Under the pieces are notes generated by a model. The model was not told the DNA's origin. It saw only the letters and a program-made list of their open reading frames with translations, and made no database searches. DNA of 64,000 nucleotides, taken from the NCBI RefSeq assembly GCF_000179915.2, contig NC_014963.1, forward strand, positions 186,001 to 250,000, read 5' to 3'. The position numbers were made by a program, and so were the translations under genes. Origin of the DNA: Terriglobus saanensis SP1PR4 (GTDB lineage Bacteria > Acidobacteriota > Terriglobia > Terriglobales > Acidobacteriaceae). This document shows positions 1-9,603 of this stretch, piece by piece; the stretch's first letter is position 1; each line of letters begins with the position of its first letter.

Positions 1-550
1 GAGACTTGAGGCCGGGCCGCTCTCCGATGAGAAGCAGTACAGCCTCCGCGCCGCGTATCTCACCGATCTCATCGCCCAGAGCGACGCGCGCCTGTGTCGC
101 CACGACGACACGGTCCAGCGTCCATCCGATGAGGCCATCGCGCAGATGCCGCAACAAAGGAAGCGCGTGGGATGCAGGTGCGAGGGAGGAGAGTCCGTCG
201 GCAATCACTACAGTAAGAAGATGAGTGCCTGGAGTCGTGCTGGGCTTCAGAGCTTCGATACATGCGGGGTCGAGCGAGCGTCCACGGTCTGGACGGCGAA
301 GGTATTCGGATCGGTTACAGGCTTTACTCCACGCGCGCAGCGAGGAGAAGTCTGCAGCCTGCAACTTGCGCACCAGCCTGTCCACATCCAGAGGTGTATG
401 GATGGCGTCGCGGGCGGTGGCGTGGTCCATTGTGAAGTCGAGTACGGCCTGCGTCGGTTGGCTCGATCCGACGCGCCCCATGGCGATACGCGCGGAAGTC
501 CACTGCGATAGATGCTGCCATGGATCAGGGCTCGCCAACTCGTCCTTCAT
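1..550 (-). CDS. eutC: Ethanolamine ammonia-lyase small subunit (3' end outside window)
   Basis: EutC is the light chain of the adenosylcobalamin-dependent lyase that splits ethanolamine into acetaldehyde and ammonia. Translating the minus strand from an ATG at 550 gives an open frame to the window edge (183 codons). It starts MKDELASPDPWQHLSQWTSA and contains the family hallmarks RVGSSQ, RPDRGRSL, VIADGLSS and, near the edge, LIGERPGLKS. The ATG overlaps the eutB stop codon as ATGA, the usual sign of translational coupling for two subunits made in equal amounts. Family members are about 250-300 residues, so roughly the last third is missing here. No frameshift is seen in the visible part. 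Confidence 0.95.
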   Translation of the reverse strand, partial: MKDELASPDPWQHLSQWTSARIAMGRVGSSQPTQAVLDFTMDHATARDAIHTPLDVDRLVRKLQAADFSSLRAWSKACNRSEYLRRPDRGRSLDPACIEALKPSTTPGTHLLTVVIADGLSSLAPASHALPLLRHLRDGLIGWTLDRVVVATQARVALGDEIGEIRGAEAVLLLIGERPGLKS

Positions 551-1941
551 AGCTGCCCCTGTAGAAGTCCCGGCGGCATGAGACGCGCAATTGCATCTCT
601 CGATGAAGCGAGACGTCCTTCTTCGTCCACGATGCGCATCTTCCTCAGCCATGCTTCAAACTCGGGCGCGCGCTTGAGACCAAGAACACTACGGACGTAG
701 AGAGCATCGTGGAACGAGGTGCTCTGGTAGTTCAGCATGATGTCGTCCGCTCCCGGAACACCCATGATGAAGTTGACACCCGCAACGGCAAGAAGCGTGA
801 GCAGCGAATCCATATCGTCCTGGTCGGCTTCGGCGTGGTTGGTGTAGCAGACGTCGCAGCCCATCGGAAGACCCATTAGCTTGCCGCAGAAGTGATCTTC
901 CAGACCCGCACGAATGATCTGCTTGCTGTCGTAGAGATACTCCGGTCCGATGAATCCAACGACGGTGTTGACAAGCAATGGACGGCACATGCGCGCGACG
1001 GCGTAGGCGCGGACTTCGCAGGTCTGTTGGTCGACGCCGAAGTTCGCATTTGCGGAAAGAGCACTTCCCTGGCCGGTTTCAAAGTACATGCAATTCGTTC
1101 CGATGGTTCCGCGATGCAGTGCAAGCGCCGCCTCCTCCGCTTCGCGTAACAGGGAGAGCGATATGCCGAAGCCTTCATTTGCTTTCTGCGTACCTGCAAT
1201 GGATTGAAAGACGAGATCGACGGGTGCGCCCAGTTGCATGGCCTGGAGCGTGTTCGTCACATGTGTGAGCACACAGCTTTGCACGGGCGCGTCGAAGCGT
1301 TGACGGAAGTCGTCCAGCAGACGCAGAAGCTTCATCGTGGCGGACACGCTGTCACTGGCGGGATTGATGCCGATGACGGCATCGCCGCAGCCGTAGAGAA
1401 GACCATCGATGACGGACGCAAGGATGCCCTGCGGATCGTCCATGGGATGGTTTGGCTGTAGACGTACGGACATCGTTCCCGGAAGACCGATGGTGGTTCG
1501 AAACCTGGTGACAACGCGGCATCGGCTGGCTGCGAGGATCAGGTCCTGATTGCGCATCAGCTTCGACACTGCCGCGACCATCTCGGGCGTGAGTCCACGG
1601 CTGACCTGTAAAAGCGAGTCGGCATTATGTGTCTCCTGCAGGAGCCACTCGCGGAGTTCACCTACGGTGAGATGCGCTACGGGAGCGAAGGCCTCAAGAT
1701 TATGTGTGTCGTAGATGAGGCGTGTGACGTCGTCGTCCTCATAGGGAATCACCGCTTCGTTTAGGAAGTGTCTCAGCGGAACGTCGGCAAGCGCGTATTT
1801 CGCGGCGGCGCGAACGATCTCCGACTCGGCGGCGACGCCAGCCAGTTCGTCGCCCGATCGTGCGGGTGTTGCCTTGGCAAGCAGCATCTTCAGATCGTCG
1901 AAACGATAGGTGCAGCCGTTGATCGTGTGTGAGAAAGCCAT
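547..1941 (-). CDS. eutB: Ethanolamine ammonia-lyase large subunit
   Basis: EutB is the catalytic TIM-barrel chain of ethanolamine ammonia-lyase. The 464-residue product aligns end to end with the E. coli protein from memory: SGDELAGVAA near the start, YEDDDVTRLI, TTIGLPGTMSVRLQPN, CVLTHVTNTLQAM, YFETGQGSALSANANFG, NTVVGFIGPEYLY, and CYTNHAEADQDDM followed by GADDIMLNYQ. I chose the ATG at 1941 (MAFSHTING) because family homology begins there; the frame stays open to 2103, but that stretch overlaps the permease and has no family resemblance. It lies 29 bases after the permease stop and overlaps eutC. No microcompartment shell genes are visible, so this looks like the simple non-compartmented pathway that uses ethanolamine as nitrogen or carbon source. 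Confidence 0.96.
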   Translation of the reverse strand: MAFSHTINGCTYRFDDLKMLLAKATPARSGDELAGVAAESEIVRAAAKYALADVPLRHFLNEAVIPYEDDDVTRLIYDTHNLEAFAPVAHLTVGELREWLLQETHNADSLLQVSRGLTPEMVAAVSKLMRNQDLILAASRCRVVTRFRTTIGLPGTMSVRLQPNHPMDDPQGILASVIDGLLYGCGDAVIGINPASDSVSATMKLLRLLDDFRQRFDAPVQSCVLTHVTNTLQAMQLGAPVDLVFQSIAGTQKANEGFGISLSLLREAEEAALALHRGTIGTNCMYFETGQGSALSANANFGVDQQTCEVRAYAVARMCRPLLVNTVVGFIGPEYLYDSKQIIRAGLEDHFCGKLMGLPMGCDVCYTNHAEADQDDMDSLLTLLAVAGVNFIMGVPGADDIMLNYQSTSFHDALYVRSVLGLKRAPEFEAWLRKMRIVDEEGRLASSRDAIARLMPPGLLQGQL

Positions 1942-1970
1942 CTCGTCGCAATCCTGCAGGAATTTGTGAA

Positions 1971-3311
1971 CTAAGCCGACTGGCGTTTTGCCAATCGAAG
2001 AAGAAGATAACCTGCAGCTAACAGGCAGACGAAGAGCGCCGCGATCACCAGATTGTAGTAAATGACGCTGGCAAGGCAGACGCCCACGCCAGCCAGCGTC
2101 CACAATGGTGAAAACGGATAGAGTCTTGCGCGAAAGGGCCGTGGCATGGATGGCTCCGTCTTACGCAGACGGAAGAGAGCCAGCATGCTCGTGGCATACA
2201 TGACCAGCGCACCGAGTACGGACATGGTCACGATGTTTGCGGTGAGCGATTGTCCGCCGATGGTGATCCAGGAGTCGCTGTAGATGGCCGCGATGCCGAC
2301 GACCCCTCCAGCAAGGATGGCGACGTAGGGTGTGCCAAGACGCGGATGCACCTTGCCGAAGAGCGAAGGTAGATAGCCGCTGCGGGCCAGCGCGAAGATC
2401 TGACGCGAGTAGCCAAAGATAATCCCATGTAGCGAGGCAATGAGGCCGAAGAGACCGAGCCACACGAGCATGTGCAGCCAACCGCTGGAGGGGCCCACGA
2501 TGATCTTCATCGCCTGCGGAAGCGGGTCGTTGATGTTGGCGAGCAAGCGCCAGTCTCCTACGCCGCCCGCGAAGACCATGACGCCCATTGCGAGCGCCAG
2601 CAGCGTGCCTATGCCTGCGATGTACGCGATCGGGATGGAACGCGAGGGGCGCTCGGCCTCTTCCGCTGCCATGGCGACGCCTTCAATCGCAAGGAAAAAC
2701 CAGATCGCGAAGGGAACTGCGGCAAACATGCCTTGCAGTGTGGACAGGGTGAAGTGGTTCTGACCTGCCCAGCCGTTCGCCATGAAGTTCGACAGACGAA
2801 ATCCAGGGGCGACTACGCCCATGAAAACGAGAAGCTCGACGATGGCGAGGACTGTAATCAGTAGTTCGAAGCTGGCTGCAATGCGGACACCGATGATGTT
2901 GATCGCCATGAAGAGGAGATAAGCCATCGCTGCAGCGTGCTTTAGAGAGAGCGAAGGAAACTGCACGTTCAGGTACGCGCCGATGGCGAGTGCGATGGCG
3001 GGCGGAGCGAAGACGAACTCAATCAGCGTGGATGCGCCCGCGAGATAGCCTCCGAACTGCCCGAAGGCGCGTTCCGCGTAGGCGAACGGACCGCCTGCGT
3101 TCGGGATTGCCGTTGTGAGTTCGGTGAAACTGAAGATGAAGGTGGTGTACATCGTGGCGACGAGAAGGGTCGTCACCAGAAAACCGAGAGTGCCCGCACT
3201 GGCCCAGCCATAGCTCCATCCAAAGTACTCGCCGGAGATCACGAGCCCCACGGCAATTCCCCAGAGCTGCCACGTGTTCAACGTCGCCTTCAGGTGCGGC
3301 TGTTCTTCCAT
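1971..3311 (-). CDS. eat: Ethanolamine permease (APC superfamily)
   Basis: A 446-residue inner-membrane transporter with about 12 hydrophobic segments that should import ethanolamine for the lyase encoded just downstream. It resembles the ethanolamine-permease branch of the amino acid/polyamine/organocation family: VISGEYFGWSYGW in the first helix, IPNAGGPFAYAERAFG, FLAIEGVAMAAEEAERPSRS, and LHGIIFGYSRQIFALARSGY. The ATG at 3311 (MEEQPHLKATLN) has GGAGAG seven bases upstream and is preferred over the in-frame ATG at 3338 and the longer frame to 3494, which lack such a site. First gene of the permease-eutB-eutC unit. Substrate is inferred from homology plus operon context, which agree. Confidence 0.93.
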   Translation of the reverse strand: MEEQPHLKATLNTWQLWGIAVGLVISGEYFGWSYGWASAGTLGFLVTTLLVATMYTTFIFSFTELTTAIPNAGGPFAYAERAFGQFGGYLAGASTLIEFVFAPPAIALAIGAYLNVQFPSLSLKHAAAMAYLLFMAINIIGVRIAASFELLITVLAIVELLVFMGVVAPGFRLSNFMANGWAGQNHFTLSTLQGMFAAVPFAIWFFLAIEGVAMAAEEAERPSRSIPIAYIAGIGTLLALAMGVMVFAGGVGDWRLLANINDPLPQAMKIIVGPSSGWLHMLVWLGLFGLIASLHGIIFGYSRQIFALARSGYLPSLFGKVHPRLGTPYVAILAGGVVGIAAIYSDSWITIGGQSLTANIVTMSVLGALVMYATSMLALFRLRKTEPSMPRPFRARLYPFSPLWTLAGVGVCLASVIYYNLVIAALFVCLLAAGYLLLRLAKRQSA

Positions 3312-3739
3312 AGATACTCTCCGGCCATGATCCGTCATGATGGCTTCAGCCCGTTGAAGTCGATCTTGATCTAACGCATAATACGCGCATCGCATGAACT
3401 TCCCATTGCTGACGGATGTGCTGCGCGCTTCCCGGGAGGCACGTGGGCCACTAAAGTTGCCACGGATTTGTACGTCAATTAGGCGAAGACGCAAATGCCC
3501 AGGCAGACAATCTTTTGCGGATGGTCTCAGCAGCTACCGTTGTTGCGCTCTAGTGCGGAGAAGAGTTAATTTTCCGTGAAATTCAAAGCTTTCTTTGTTT
3601 TTTAGGCTAAATGCGATAGTGGCTGCTCCGCTTCTGTCTCTATTCTGCAGTTAACTTTTCCGATTTCTTTCTCCGCCGGGCATTTCGCAAGAAGGCGATC
3701 GTCGGCGACAATCTGGCCGCAACACACTTCAGGAGATTT
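3312..3739. other. Divergent intergenic region
   Basis: About 430 bases between the ethanolamine operon (left) and the first TonB-dependent receptor (right). It must hold both promoters. I see AT-rich stretches near 3560-3620 but no -10/-35 pair, operator or RNA that I would defend. The receptor has a good AGGAG site directly before its ATG. Confidence 0.5.
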
Positions 3740-6700
3740 ATGCGTTTCAAGAGTCTTTCCCTTTGCTTGTTTCTTGTCCTGTGCGCGATCTTTTTTCCTT
3801 CACAGGTCTTCGCGCAATCGACGCAAGGCACCATTCTTGGAGTTGTGAAAGACAGTACCGGGGCATCGGTGCCGAATGCTTCGGTCAAACTGACGGGCGT
3901 GGATACGGGCGTGACGAAGTCGGACATCTCCGACTCCTCGGGTGCTTATCAGTTCTCCAATCTCAGCGCAGGTCTCTACAGCGTGGAGATTACCGCCCAG
4001 GGATTCTCCGTGCAGCGATTGGAGAATCTACGACTCACCGCACGCCAGGAGCTGCGTGCCGATTCGACGCTCACTACAGGGAACGTGAGCCAGGAGGTCT
4101 CCGTCAACGCCAGTGATGCGGGAACCATCCAGACCGATTCTCCCTCGATCGACGCGTCGCTCTCGAGTGTTGCCGTGCGCGACCTGCCTGCGAACTATCG
4201 TGCGAGTCAGAGTGGGACAAGCCCTCTTTCGATGATCCAGACGCTTCCCGGAGTGCAGGCGGATACCGCTGCACCCGGAAAAACCGCGGCCTATTCCGTG
4301 CAGGGAGGCCTTCCCTTCCAGACGGAGGTTTCGGTGGATGGCATTACGACACAGAGCGCGACGGGAGGGAACAGTCCACTCTCCAATGCCTTCCCCTCGG
4401 GCGAGTCGATCTCCGAGTTGCGCGTCGACGGTGTTCTGAACGCTGCCGAGTTTGGACAACCGGGCGAAGTTACGACGATTACGAAAAGTGGAACCAACAA
4501 GCTGCATGGTTCGCTCTTCTGGTATCACCAGGACGCTTCCTTGAACGCGAAGGATTACGGCGCGCTCTCCAAAGCTCATCTGGTGACGAACGATTATGGA
4601 GCGACTGTGGGTGGTCCGGTTGTTGTTCCGCATCTCTACAACGGCCACGACCGAACGTTCTTTTTTGGAACATATGAGGGATATCGGAGCCCGCGCACGA
4701 CATCGGTTCAGTACTATGTGCCCACGGCGGCGATGAAGAATGGGGACTTCTCCCATGTAGCTGGCCTGACTTCGCTGCACAATCCGTTTACCGGCGGAAA
4801 CTATGCTCTCTCTGCTGTGCCGATCAATCCTGTTGCACAGAAGTTCTTGCAGTTCTTTCCAGATCCGAACATAGGCGATACGTCCACTTATACGCCGGGT
4901 GTCTTCAACTATTCGACTAATAAAGATACCTCTCTCTTCTCCAACCAGTTCGACGTTCGCGGCGATCAATACTTTGGTCAGAAGGCGCTCGTCTTCGCAC
5001 GCTTCACCTGGAAGAACTATGAGCCTCATACGCCAAATAGTCTGCTTGTGCCTTCCACTACGAACTCGGTGCAGGACCGCATCTTCCTGGTCGCTGGAAA
5101 CTATAACTTCACCTCGAACCTGATCAATGAGTTTCGTTACGGGTTTACCTTCGATACTTCAGGGAATACCAATTCGCTGGATGGCAAAGCGTTCACGCAG
5201 AGCTCGGGTCTGACCGGTCTGCAGAATCTTTTTTATAACGGTCTTCCTGAGCTTGATTTCAATTACCTGACTTCCCTGAACGCGGACCGACTGAGTTCGA
5301 CAACGAAGTCGCGCATGCATGTGTTTACCGACAATCTGAGCTGGGTAAAGGGTCGCCACACCATGAAGTTTGGCGTGGACATCCGACGCATCGAGGCACT
5401 TACGCCGCTCGGATTCAATGGAGCGGATAACTATGGGACCTTCAATTACTCTCCTGCAACCTTCACGGGAAGTGAGTTTGCCGACTTCCTGATTGGTACC
5501 CCCAGCACGACGTTCTACGATGTGGTGCAGTCGGACAACGATGGCAAGACGCTCCACTACCACGCGTATGCGCAGGACCAGTGGAGAGCCAGCGATAATC
5601 TCACTCTGAGCTTCGGTCTTCGTTACGAATTCCATCCGGCGTATCACGATCCCAGCGGCAATATCGGCAACTTCGATCCTTCGGTGGCAAAGTCGGGCCG
5701 CGTGGTTTTCCCAGCGGGTAAAGGCAGCCTCGTCTCCACGGATTATCTGGCGAGCTTCGACTCCTGTGGTCTCGGACAGACGACCGGCGTTCCGACGCAG
5801 AACGGAGCTCCCTGCACACCCACAGTGGACAATGTACAAGCGGGCTTGCCTGATGGACTGAGGACTGCCATCAAGACGCGTTTTGCGCCTCGCTTTGGTT
5901 TTGCGTATCGCCCGTTTGGAGGCAATCGCACGGTGATTCGCGGCGGATACGGGCTCTACAACATCACTCTCCTGGGTTCGAACTTTTACTCGCTCACCGG
6001 AACGTTGCAGGCCAACACCGTGCAATACGCCAACCTGCAAACGGCCACGGGCCCGTCTTATGTATGGCCCAGCATCTTTGCGGGGTCGGGCACCAGTTCG
6101 AGCTCTGTGGGCTACGGTCAGGCTTACTTCGGAACCGCAAACGATATCCACTGGAAGGATCCGTACTCCAACCAGTTCTCACTTTCGATCGATCGCGATC
6201 TTGGAAATAGCTATGGTCTGCGCGTCTCTTATATCGGTATGACTACGCGCCACCTTGTGTGGGCGCCGAACCTGAACGATTTGCCTTACTCCACGACAAC
6301 GTCGGCGGCGAATCAGCCTCTCTCTGCTCGCCCATTTCCAAATTGGGGCACGATCAACACTCGTTCCACAGGAGCTGACTCCAACTACCAGTCCGGACAG
6401 GTGAACTTCTTCCATCATCTGAAGGACGGCTTCACCTTCGATACGACCTACACGCTGGCGAAGAACCTTTCGGATAACCAAGGGCCGAACAGCAGCAGCT
6501 TTGCCAGTGAGAGTGGAGGCTCGCGCGCCTCCTTTGCGGGCGATCCTAACGTCGACTTTGGCCAGGTCTATGGCTCGCGCAGACATCGTTGGAGCACCAC
6601 GCTGGTCTATGCGCTTCCCTTTGGGCGCGGACGCCAGTTCGGCGGCAAGATGAATCGCTTCGCGGACGCAGCGGTCGGCGGATGGCAGGTCAGCGGCATC

Positions 6701-7246
6701 TCTCTGCTGCAGACCGGGCCGTTCCTGTCGCCCTACTTCTCGAGTGGTGAGGGCGATCCCTCCGGTACAGGGTCTGGTTTGAACAGTGCAAACAATGGAG
6801 CAGCTCTGGGTAGCCGTTCTCAACTTGTGGACCGCGTTAGAGGTGTGAGCGCCACGCCCACGTTACGCACCGCGCTCAACTGGTTCAACAAGGCTGCCTT
6901 TACCTGCCCCGGAGATCCGAACTGGGTAGCCGGTACTCCGTGCCATACTGGACGCGGGCAGGCAGGCGACCCCGCTCCGATCGGACGCTTCGGCAATGCA
7001 CAGAACGGCTCTCTTGTTGGCCCCGGAACAGTCAATTTGTCTCTTGGTTTGAACAAGGTCTTCACCCTTACCGATCGCATCTCGTTGCGCGCGGAAGGAA
7101 CCTTCACCAATGTTCTGAATCACACCAACCTCGGAAATCCGAATATGGATATCTCCAGCTCCGCCTTCGGCCAGATTACTGCCGCAAGCACTGCCGACTT
7201 TGGTGGCCCGCGTACCGGTCAGGTTTCCATGCGGGTGCAGTTCTAA
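3740..7246 (+). CDS. Oar-like TonB-dependent receptor 1
   Basis: A 1168-residue outer-membrane protein of the acidobacterial Oar-like type. A signal peptide (about residues 1-25, ending VFAQS) is followed by a carboxypeptidase-regulatory-like beta-sandwich (GTILGVVKDSTGASVPNASV, about 30-110), a plug region (about 125-260, with SVQGGLPFQTEVSVDGI) and a long beta-barrel ending in the typical C-terminal aromatic residue (VSMRVQF). AGGAG precedes the ATG. No TonB box can be assigned by eye and the ligand is unknown; such receptors in this phylum are usually linked to uptake of peptides, glycans or other large nutrients. It lies between the ethanolamine operon and a phospholipase C, so a lipid-derived ligand is possible but unproven. 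Confidence 0.92.
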   Translation: MRFKSLSLCLFLVLCAIFFPSQVFAQSTQGTILGVVKDSTGASVPNASVKLTGVDTGVTKSDISDSSGAYQFSNLSAGLYSVEITAQGFSVQRLENLRLTARQELRADSTLTTGNVSQEVSVNASDAGTIQTDSPSIDASLSSVAVRDLPANYRASQSGTSPLSMIQTLPGVQADTAAPGKTAAYSVQGGLPFQTEVSVDGITTQSATGGNSPLSNAFPSGESISELRVDGVLNAAEFGQPGEVTTITKSGTNKLHGSLFWYHQDASLNAKDYGALSKAHLVTNDYGATVGGPVVVPHLYNGHDRTFFFGTYEGYRSPRTTSVQYYVPTAAMKNGDFSHVAGLTSLHNPFTGGNYALSAVPINPVAQKFLQFFPDPNIGDTSTYTPGVFNYSTNKDTSLFSNQFDVRGDQYFGQKALVFARFTWKNYEPHTPNSLLVPSTTNSVQDRIFLVAGNYNFTSNLINEFRYGFTFDTSGNTNSLDGKAFTQSSGLTGLQNLFYNGLPELDFNYLTSLNADRLSSTTKSRMHVFTDNLSWVKGRHTMKFGVDIRRIEALTPLGFNGADNYGTFNYSPATFTGSEFADFLIGTPSTTFYDVVQSDNDGKTLHYHAYAQDQWRASDNLTLSFGLRYEFHPAYHDPSGNIGNFDPSVAKSGRVVFPAGKGSLVSTDYLASFDSCGLGQTTGVPTQNGAPCTPTVDNVQAGLPDGLRTAIKTRFAPRFGFAYRPFGGNRTVIRGGYGLYNITLLGSNFYSLTGTLQANTVQYANLQTATGPSYVWPSIFAGSGTSSSSVGYGQAYFGTANDIHWKDPYSNQFSLSIDRDLGNSYGLRVSYIGMTTRHLVWAPNLNDLPYSTTTSAANQPLSARPFPNWGTINTRSTGADSNYQSGQVNFFHHLKDGFTFDTTYTLAKNLSDNQGPNSSSFASESGGSRASFAGDPNVDFGQVYGSRRHRWSTTLVYALPFGRGRQFGGKMNRFADAAVGGWQVSGISLLQTGPFLSPYFSSGEGDPSGTGSGLNSANNGAALGSRSQLVDRVRGVSATPTLRTALNWFNKAAFTCPGDPNWVAGTPCHTGRGQAGDPAPIGRFGNAQNGSLVGPGTVNLSLGLNKVFTLTDRISLRAEGTFTNVLNHTNLGNPNMDISSSAFGQITAASTADFGGPRTGQVSMRVQF

Positions 7247-7271
7247 TTCGCTGTAAAGCAGAAGAAACGCT

Positions 7272-7303
7272 AAAGGGAGCCGGATATTTCTTCGGCTCCC
7301 TTT
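7272..7303 (+). terminator. Hairpin after receptor 1
   Basis: Perfect 11-bp arms (AAAGGGAGCCG and its complement) enclose a 10-base loop 25 bases after the receptor stop. Only a short T run follows. It ends just before the phospholipase ribosome site, so it may be a terminator or an attenuating stem between the two genes. Confidence 0.6.
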
Positions 7304-7320
7304 ATCGTTAGAGAGAGACG

Positions 7321-9429
7321 ATGAAGACTAGACGAGATTTTCTTCGCATGACGGCAACTTCTGCTGGTGCAGCCATGGTGCCTCCTGCGATCCAGCGTGC
7401 GCTGGCGATCGCACCGCGTCGCGGGACGGGCACGATTCAGGATGTGGAGCACGTTGTGATTCTCATGCAGGAGAATCGCTCCTTCGATCATTATTTTGGA
7501 ACGCTGCGCGGCGTGCGCGGTTTCGGCGACCCTCGTCCTGCGCCTCTGCCGAACGGACAGAGCGTATGGCACCAGCCTGTGGCTGCGGTGAAGACGAAGC
7601 GTTATCACGCTCGCGGCCTGTCTCCGGACGCGAAATACGTGCTGCCGTTTTATCTCAACCCGAAGCGGACGACGGAGTTTCAAGCCGGAACGGACCATGG
7701 TTGGAGCAGTGGACATCTTGCGTGGAACGATGGCCGCTACGATCAGTGGGTAAACCAGAAGCAGGATGTCCTGACGATGGGATACCTCAAGCGGCAGGAT
7801 GTCAGCTTTCACTATGCGCTCGCGGATGCCTTTACCCTGTGCGATGCGTACTTCTGTTCGACCCATTCGAATACCTGCCCCAATCGCATCTATCTTTGGT
7901 CGGGCACGATCGATGCGCGGAATGCGATGGGCAAAAAGCCGAATGGGCCGGGTCTGGAAGAACGAGCGAAGACGAATGGCTATACGTGGACGACGTATCC
8001 GGAGCGTCTGCAGCAGGCGGGAGTTTCGTGGAAGGTCTACCAGGGCGGCACAGGAGTACCCGGAACGCCGACGGACAATTACACGGATAACTCGCTGGAG
8101 TTCTTTGCGCAGTACCAGGTACAAGAGGGCGCTTCGCCTGCAAGTCCGCTTGTGCGCCAGGGCGTCTCAAGCCAAACGTTGCGCGATCTTCGCAGCGATG
8201 TGGAGAAGGGCACGCTACCTCAGGTTTCATGGGTCGTCGCGCCGTATAAGTACTGCGAACATCCGGAGGCTTCACCGACCGATGGCGCTTACTTTATCTC
8301 GCAGGTGATGGAGGCGCTGACGGCCGACCCTGATGTCTGGAGCAAGACGGCGTTCCTGATCAACTATGACGAGAACGATGGCTTATTCGATCACATCATT
8401 CCGCCGATGCCGCCGAAGACGAACGCAGCTGGTCAGAGCGGCATGGTCTCTGCGGATCTTCGCGAGAGTCTGCAGGATGAGTTTCTTGATCTCGATAAAT
8501 ATCCGCACGAGATGCATCCGCTGGTTCCGGGGGCGGACCCCGGAGGTCTGCAGCCCATTGGCCTTGGGCCGCGTGTTCCGATGCTCGTCCTCTCCCCGTG
8601 GAGCACGGGTGGTTGGGTTTGCTCGCAGGTCTTCGATCACACGTCGGTGCTGCAGTTTCTGGAGAACCGCTTTCATGTAGAGGAGCCGAACATCAGCAAG
8701 TGGCGTCGCGCGGTGTGCGGCGATCTGACGGCGGCCTTCGATTTTTCGAATGCGGGTCCGACGCGTAATGCTTCTTTTCCTGTGCCTGCGCCGATGAAGT
8801 CTTTGCATCATCCCTACCAGGTGCCGCCGCAACAGCTGATGCCGCAGCAGGAGCCGGGGACGCGTCCCGCAAGGGCTTTACCGTATCGCATTGAGACGCA
8901 GTGCCATGTTGCTTCCGGTCGCGTCACGCTTGACCTAGTGAATCGAGGCAGCGTGGGCGCGGCGTTTTATGTCTTCGACGCTAAGCGTGCGGAGGCGGAG
9001 CCACGCCGGTACACCGTTTCTTCGGGTGATACGTTGAGCGATTTCTGGGAGTTGTCTAGCGGCTTCGACCTTTTGGTGCATGGGCCGAATGGATACCTTG
9101 TCCATCAGAAGGGCACGCTCGATACCGTGCAGCCAGAAGTAACTTTGCAGCATGAGGAAGCGGGACTTTCACTCAAAATCGCGGTTCGCAATCCAAAGAC
9201 GCAGGCCATCACGGTGAATTTGGCCGAGGCGTATGCGGGTTCGCATCAGACACAGGTTGTCCAGGCGCATGGAAACATAACGACGGAGATTCCGCTGAAG
9301 GCGACGGATGGATGGTTTGATGTCTCCCTTACTCTAGAAGAGGACGCGGGTTTTCTGCGGCGCTTTGCCGGGCATGTGGAGGACGGTAAGCCGAGTACGA
9401 GCGATCCTGGTGTGGGCCGAAGTTCTTAA
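7321..9429 (+). CDS. Tat-exported phospholipase C (non-haemolytic PlcN type)
   Basis: A 702-residue exported phosphoesterase that should cleave phospholipid headgroups. The N-terminus MKTRRDFLRMTATSAGAA carries a twin-arginine motif (RRDFLRM). The catalytic domain of the phosphoesterase/acid phosphatase-like family begins with IQDVEHVVILMQENRSFDHY and FGTLRGVRGF, with AWNDGRYDQW, YFCSTHSNTCPNR and FLINYDENDGLFDH downstream. Two repeat-like C-terminal modules (about 510-690, for example GSVGAAFYVFDAK and GFDLLVHGPNGY) match the bacterial phospholipase C C-terminal domain. Length fits the phosphocholine-specific phospholipase C family (about 700). GAGAGAG precedes the ATG. The enzyme could feed headgroups toward the nearby ethanolamine pathway, which is inference. 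Confidence 0.93.
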   Translation: MKTRRDFLRMTATSAGAAMVPPAIQRALAIAPRRGTGTIQDVEHVVILMQENRSFDHYFGTLRGVRGFGDPRPAPLPNGQSVWHQPVAAVKTKRYHARGLSPDAKYVLPFYLNPKRTTEFQAGTDHGWSSGHLAWNDGRYDQWVNQKQDVLTMGYLKRQDVSFHYALADAFTLCDAYFCSTHSNTCPNRIYLWSGTIDARNAMGKKPNGPGLEERAKTNGYTWTTYPERLQQAGVSWKVYQGGTGVPGTPTDNYTDNSLEFFAQYQVQEGASPASPLVRQGVSSQTLRDLRSDVEKGTLPQVSWVVAPYKYCEHPEASPTDGAYFISQVMEALTADPDVWSKTAFLINYDENDGLFDHIIPPMPPKTNAAGQSGMVSADLRESLQDEFLDLDKYPHEMHPLVPGADPGGLQPIGLGPRVPMLVLSPWSTGGWVCSQVFDHTSVLQFLENRFHVEEPNISKWRRAVCGDLTAAFDFSNAGPTRNASFPVPAPMKSLHHPYQVPPQQLMPQQEPGTRPARALPYRIETQCHVASGRVTLDLVNRGSVGAAFYVFDAKRAEAEPRRYTVSSGDTLSDFWELSSGFDLLVHGPNGYLVHQKGTLDTVQPEVTLQHEEAGLSLKIAVRNPKTQAITVNLAEAYAGSHQTQVVQAHGNITTEIPLKATDGWFDVSLTLEEDAGFLRRFAGHVEDGKPSTSDPGVGRSS

Positions 9430-9464
9430 TTCTTTTTTGCCATCCCATAGCGAAGCGAAGGGAT

Positions 9465-9582
9465 CTGCTGTCGCGGCTTTGGCGAAAGTATGGGTCGCGC
9501 AGAGCGCATAAACCGGACGTCGACGGAGATCTTTTGGATGCGCTTCGCGCATTACCCACTCATTCGCAAAGAACGCGAATGA
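9465..9582 (-). repeat. Dispersed intergenic repeat, copy A
   Basis: Read on the minus strand, this segment matches 57648-57760 on the plus strand at roughly four bases in five, including the exact blocks TCGCGTTCTTTGC, GTGGGTAATGCGCGAAGCGC and CCGGTTTATGCGC. It sits between the phospholipase stop and the porin stop. Short frames inside it (products with NARSASK) are by-products of the repeat, not genes. It contains hairpin-forming arms around 9555-9590. Confidence 0.8.
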
Positions 9583-9603
9583 ATGGGGCACAAAGCTTTT
9601 GCA

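Noticed and set aside
146-581. Plus-strand frames at the left edge
   Set aside because: The minus strand encodes EutC with several unmistakable motifs across the same bases.
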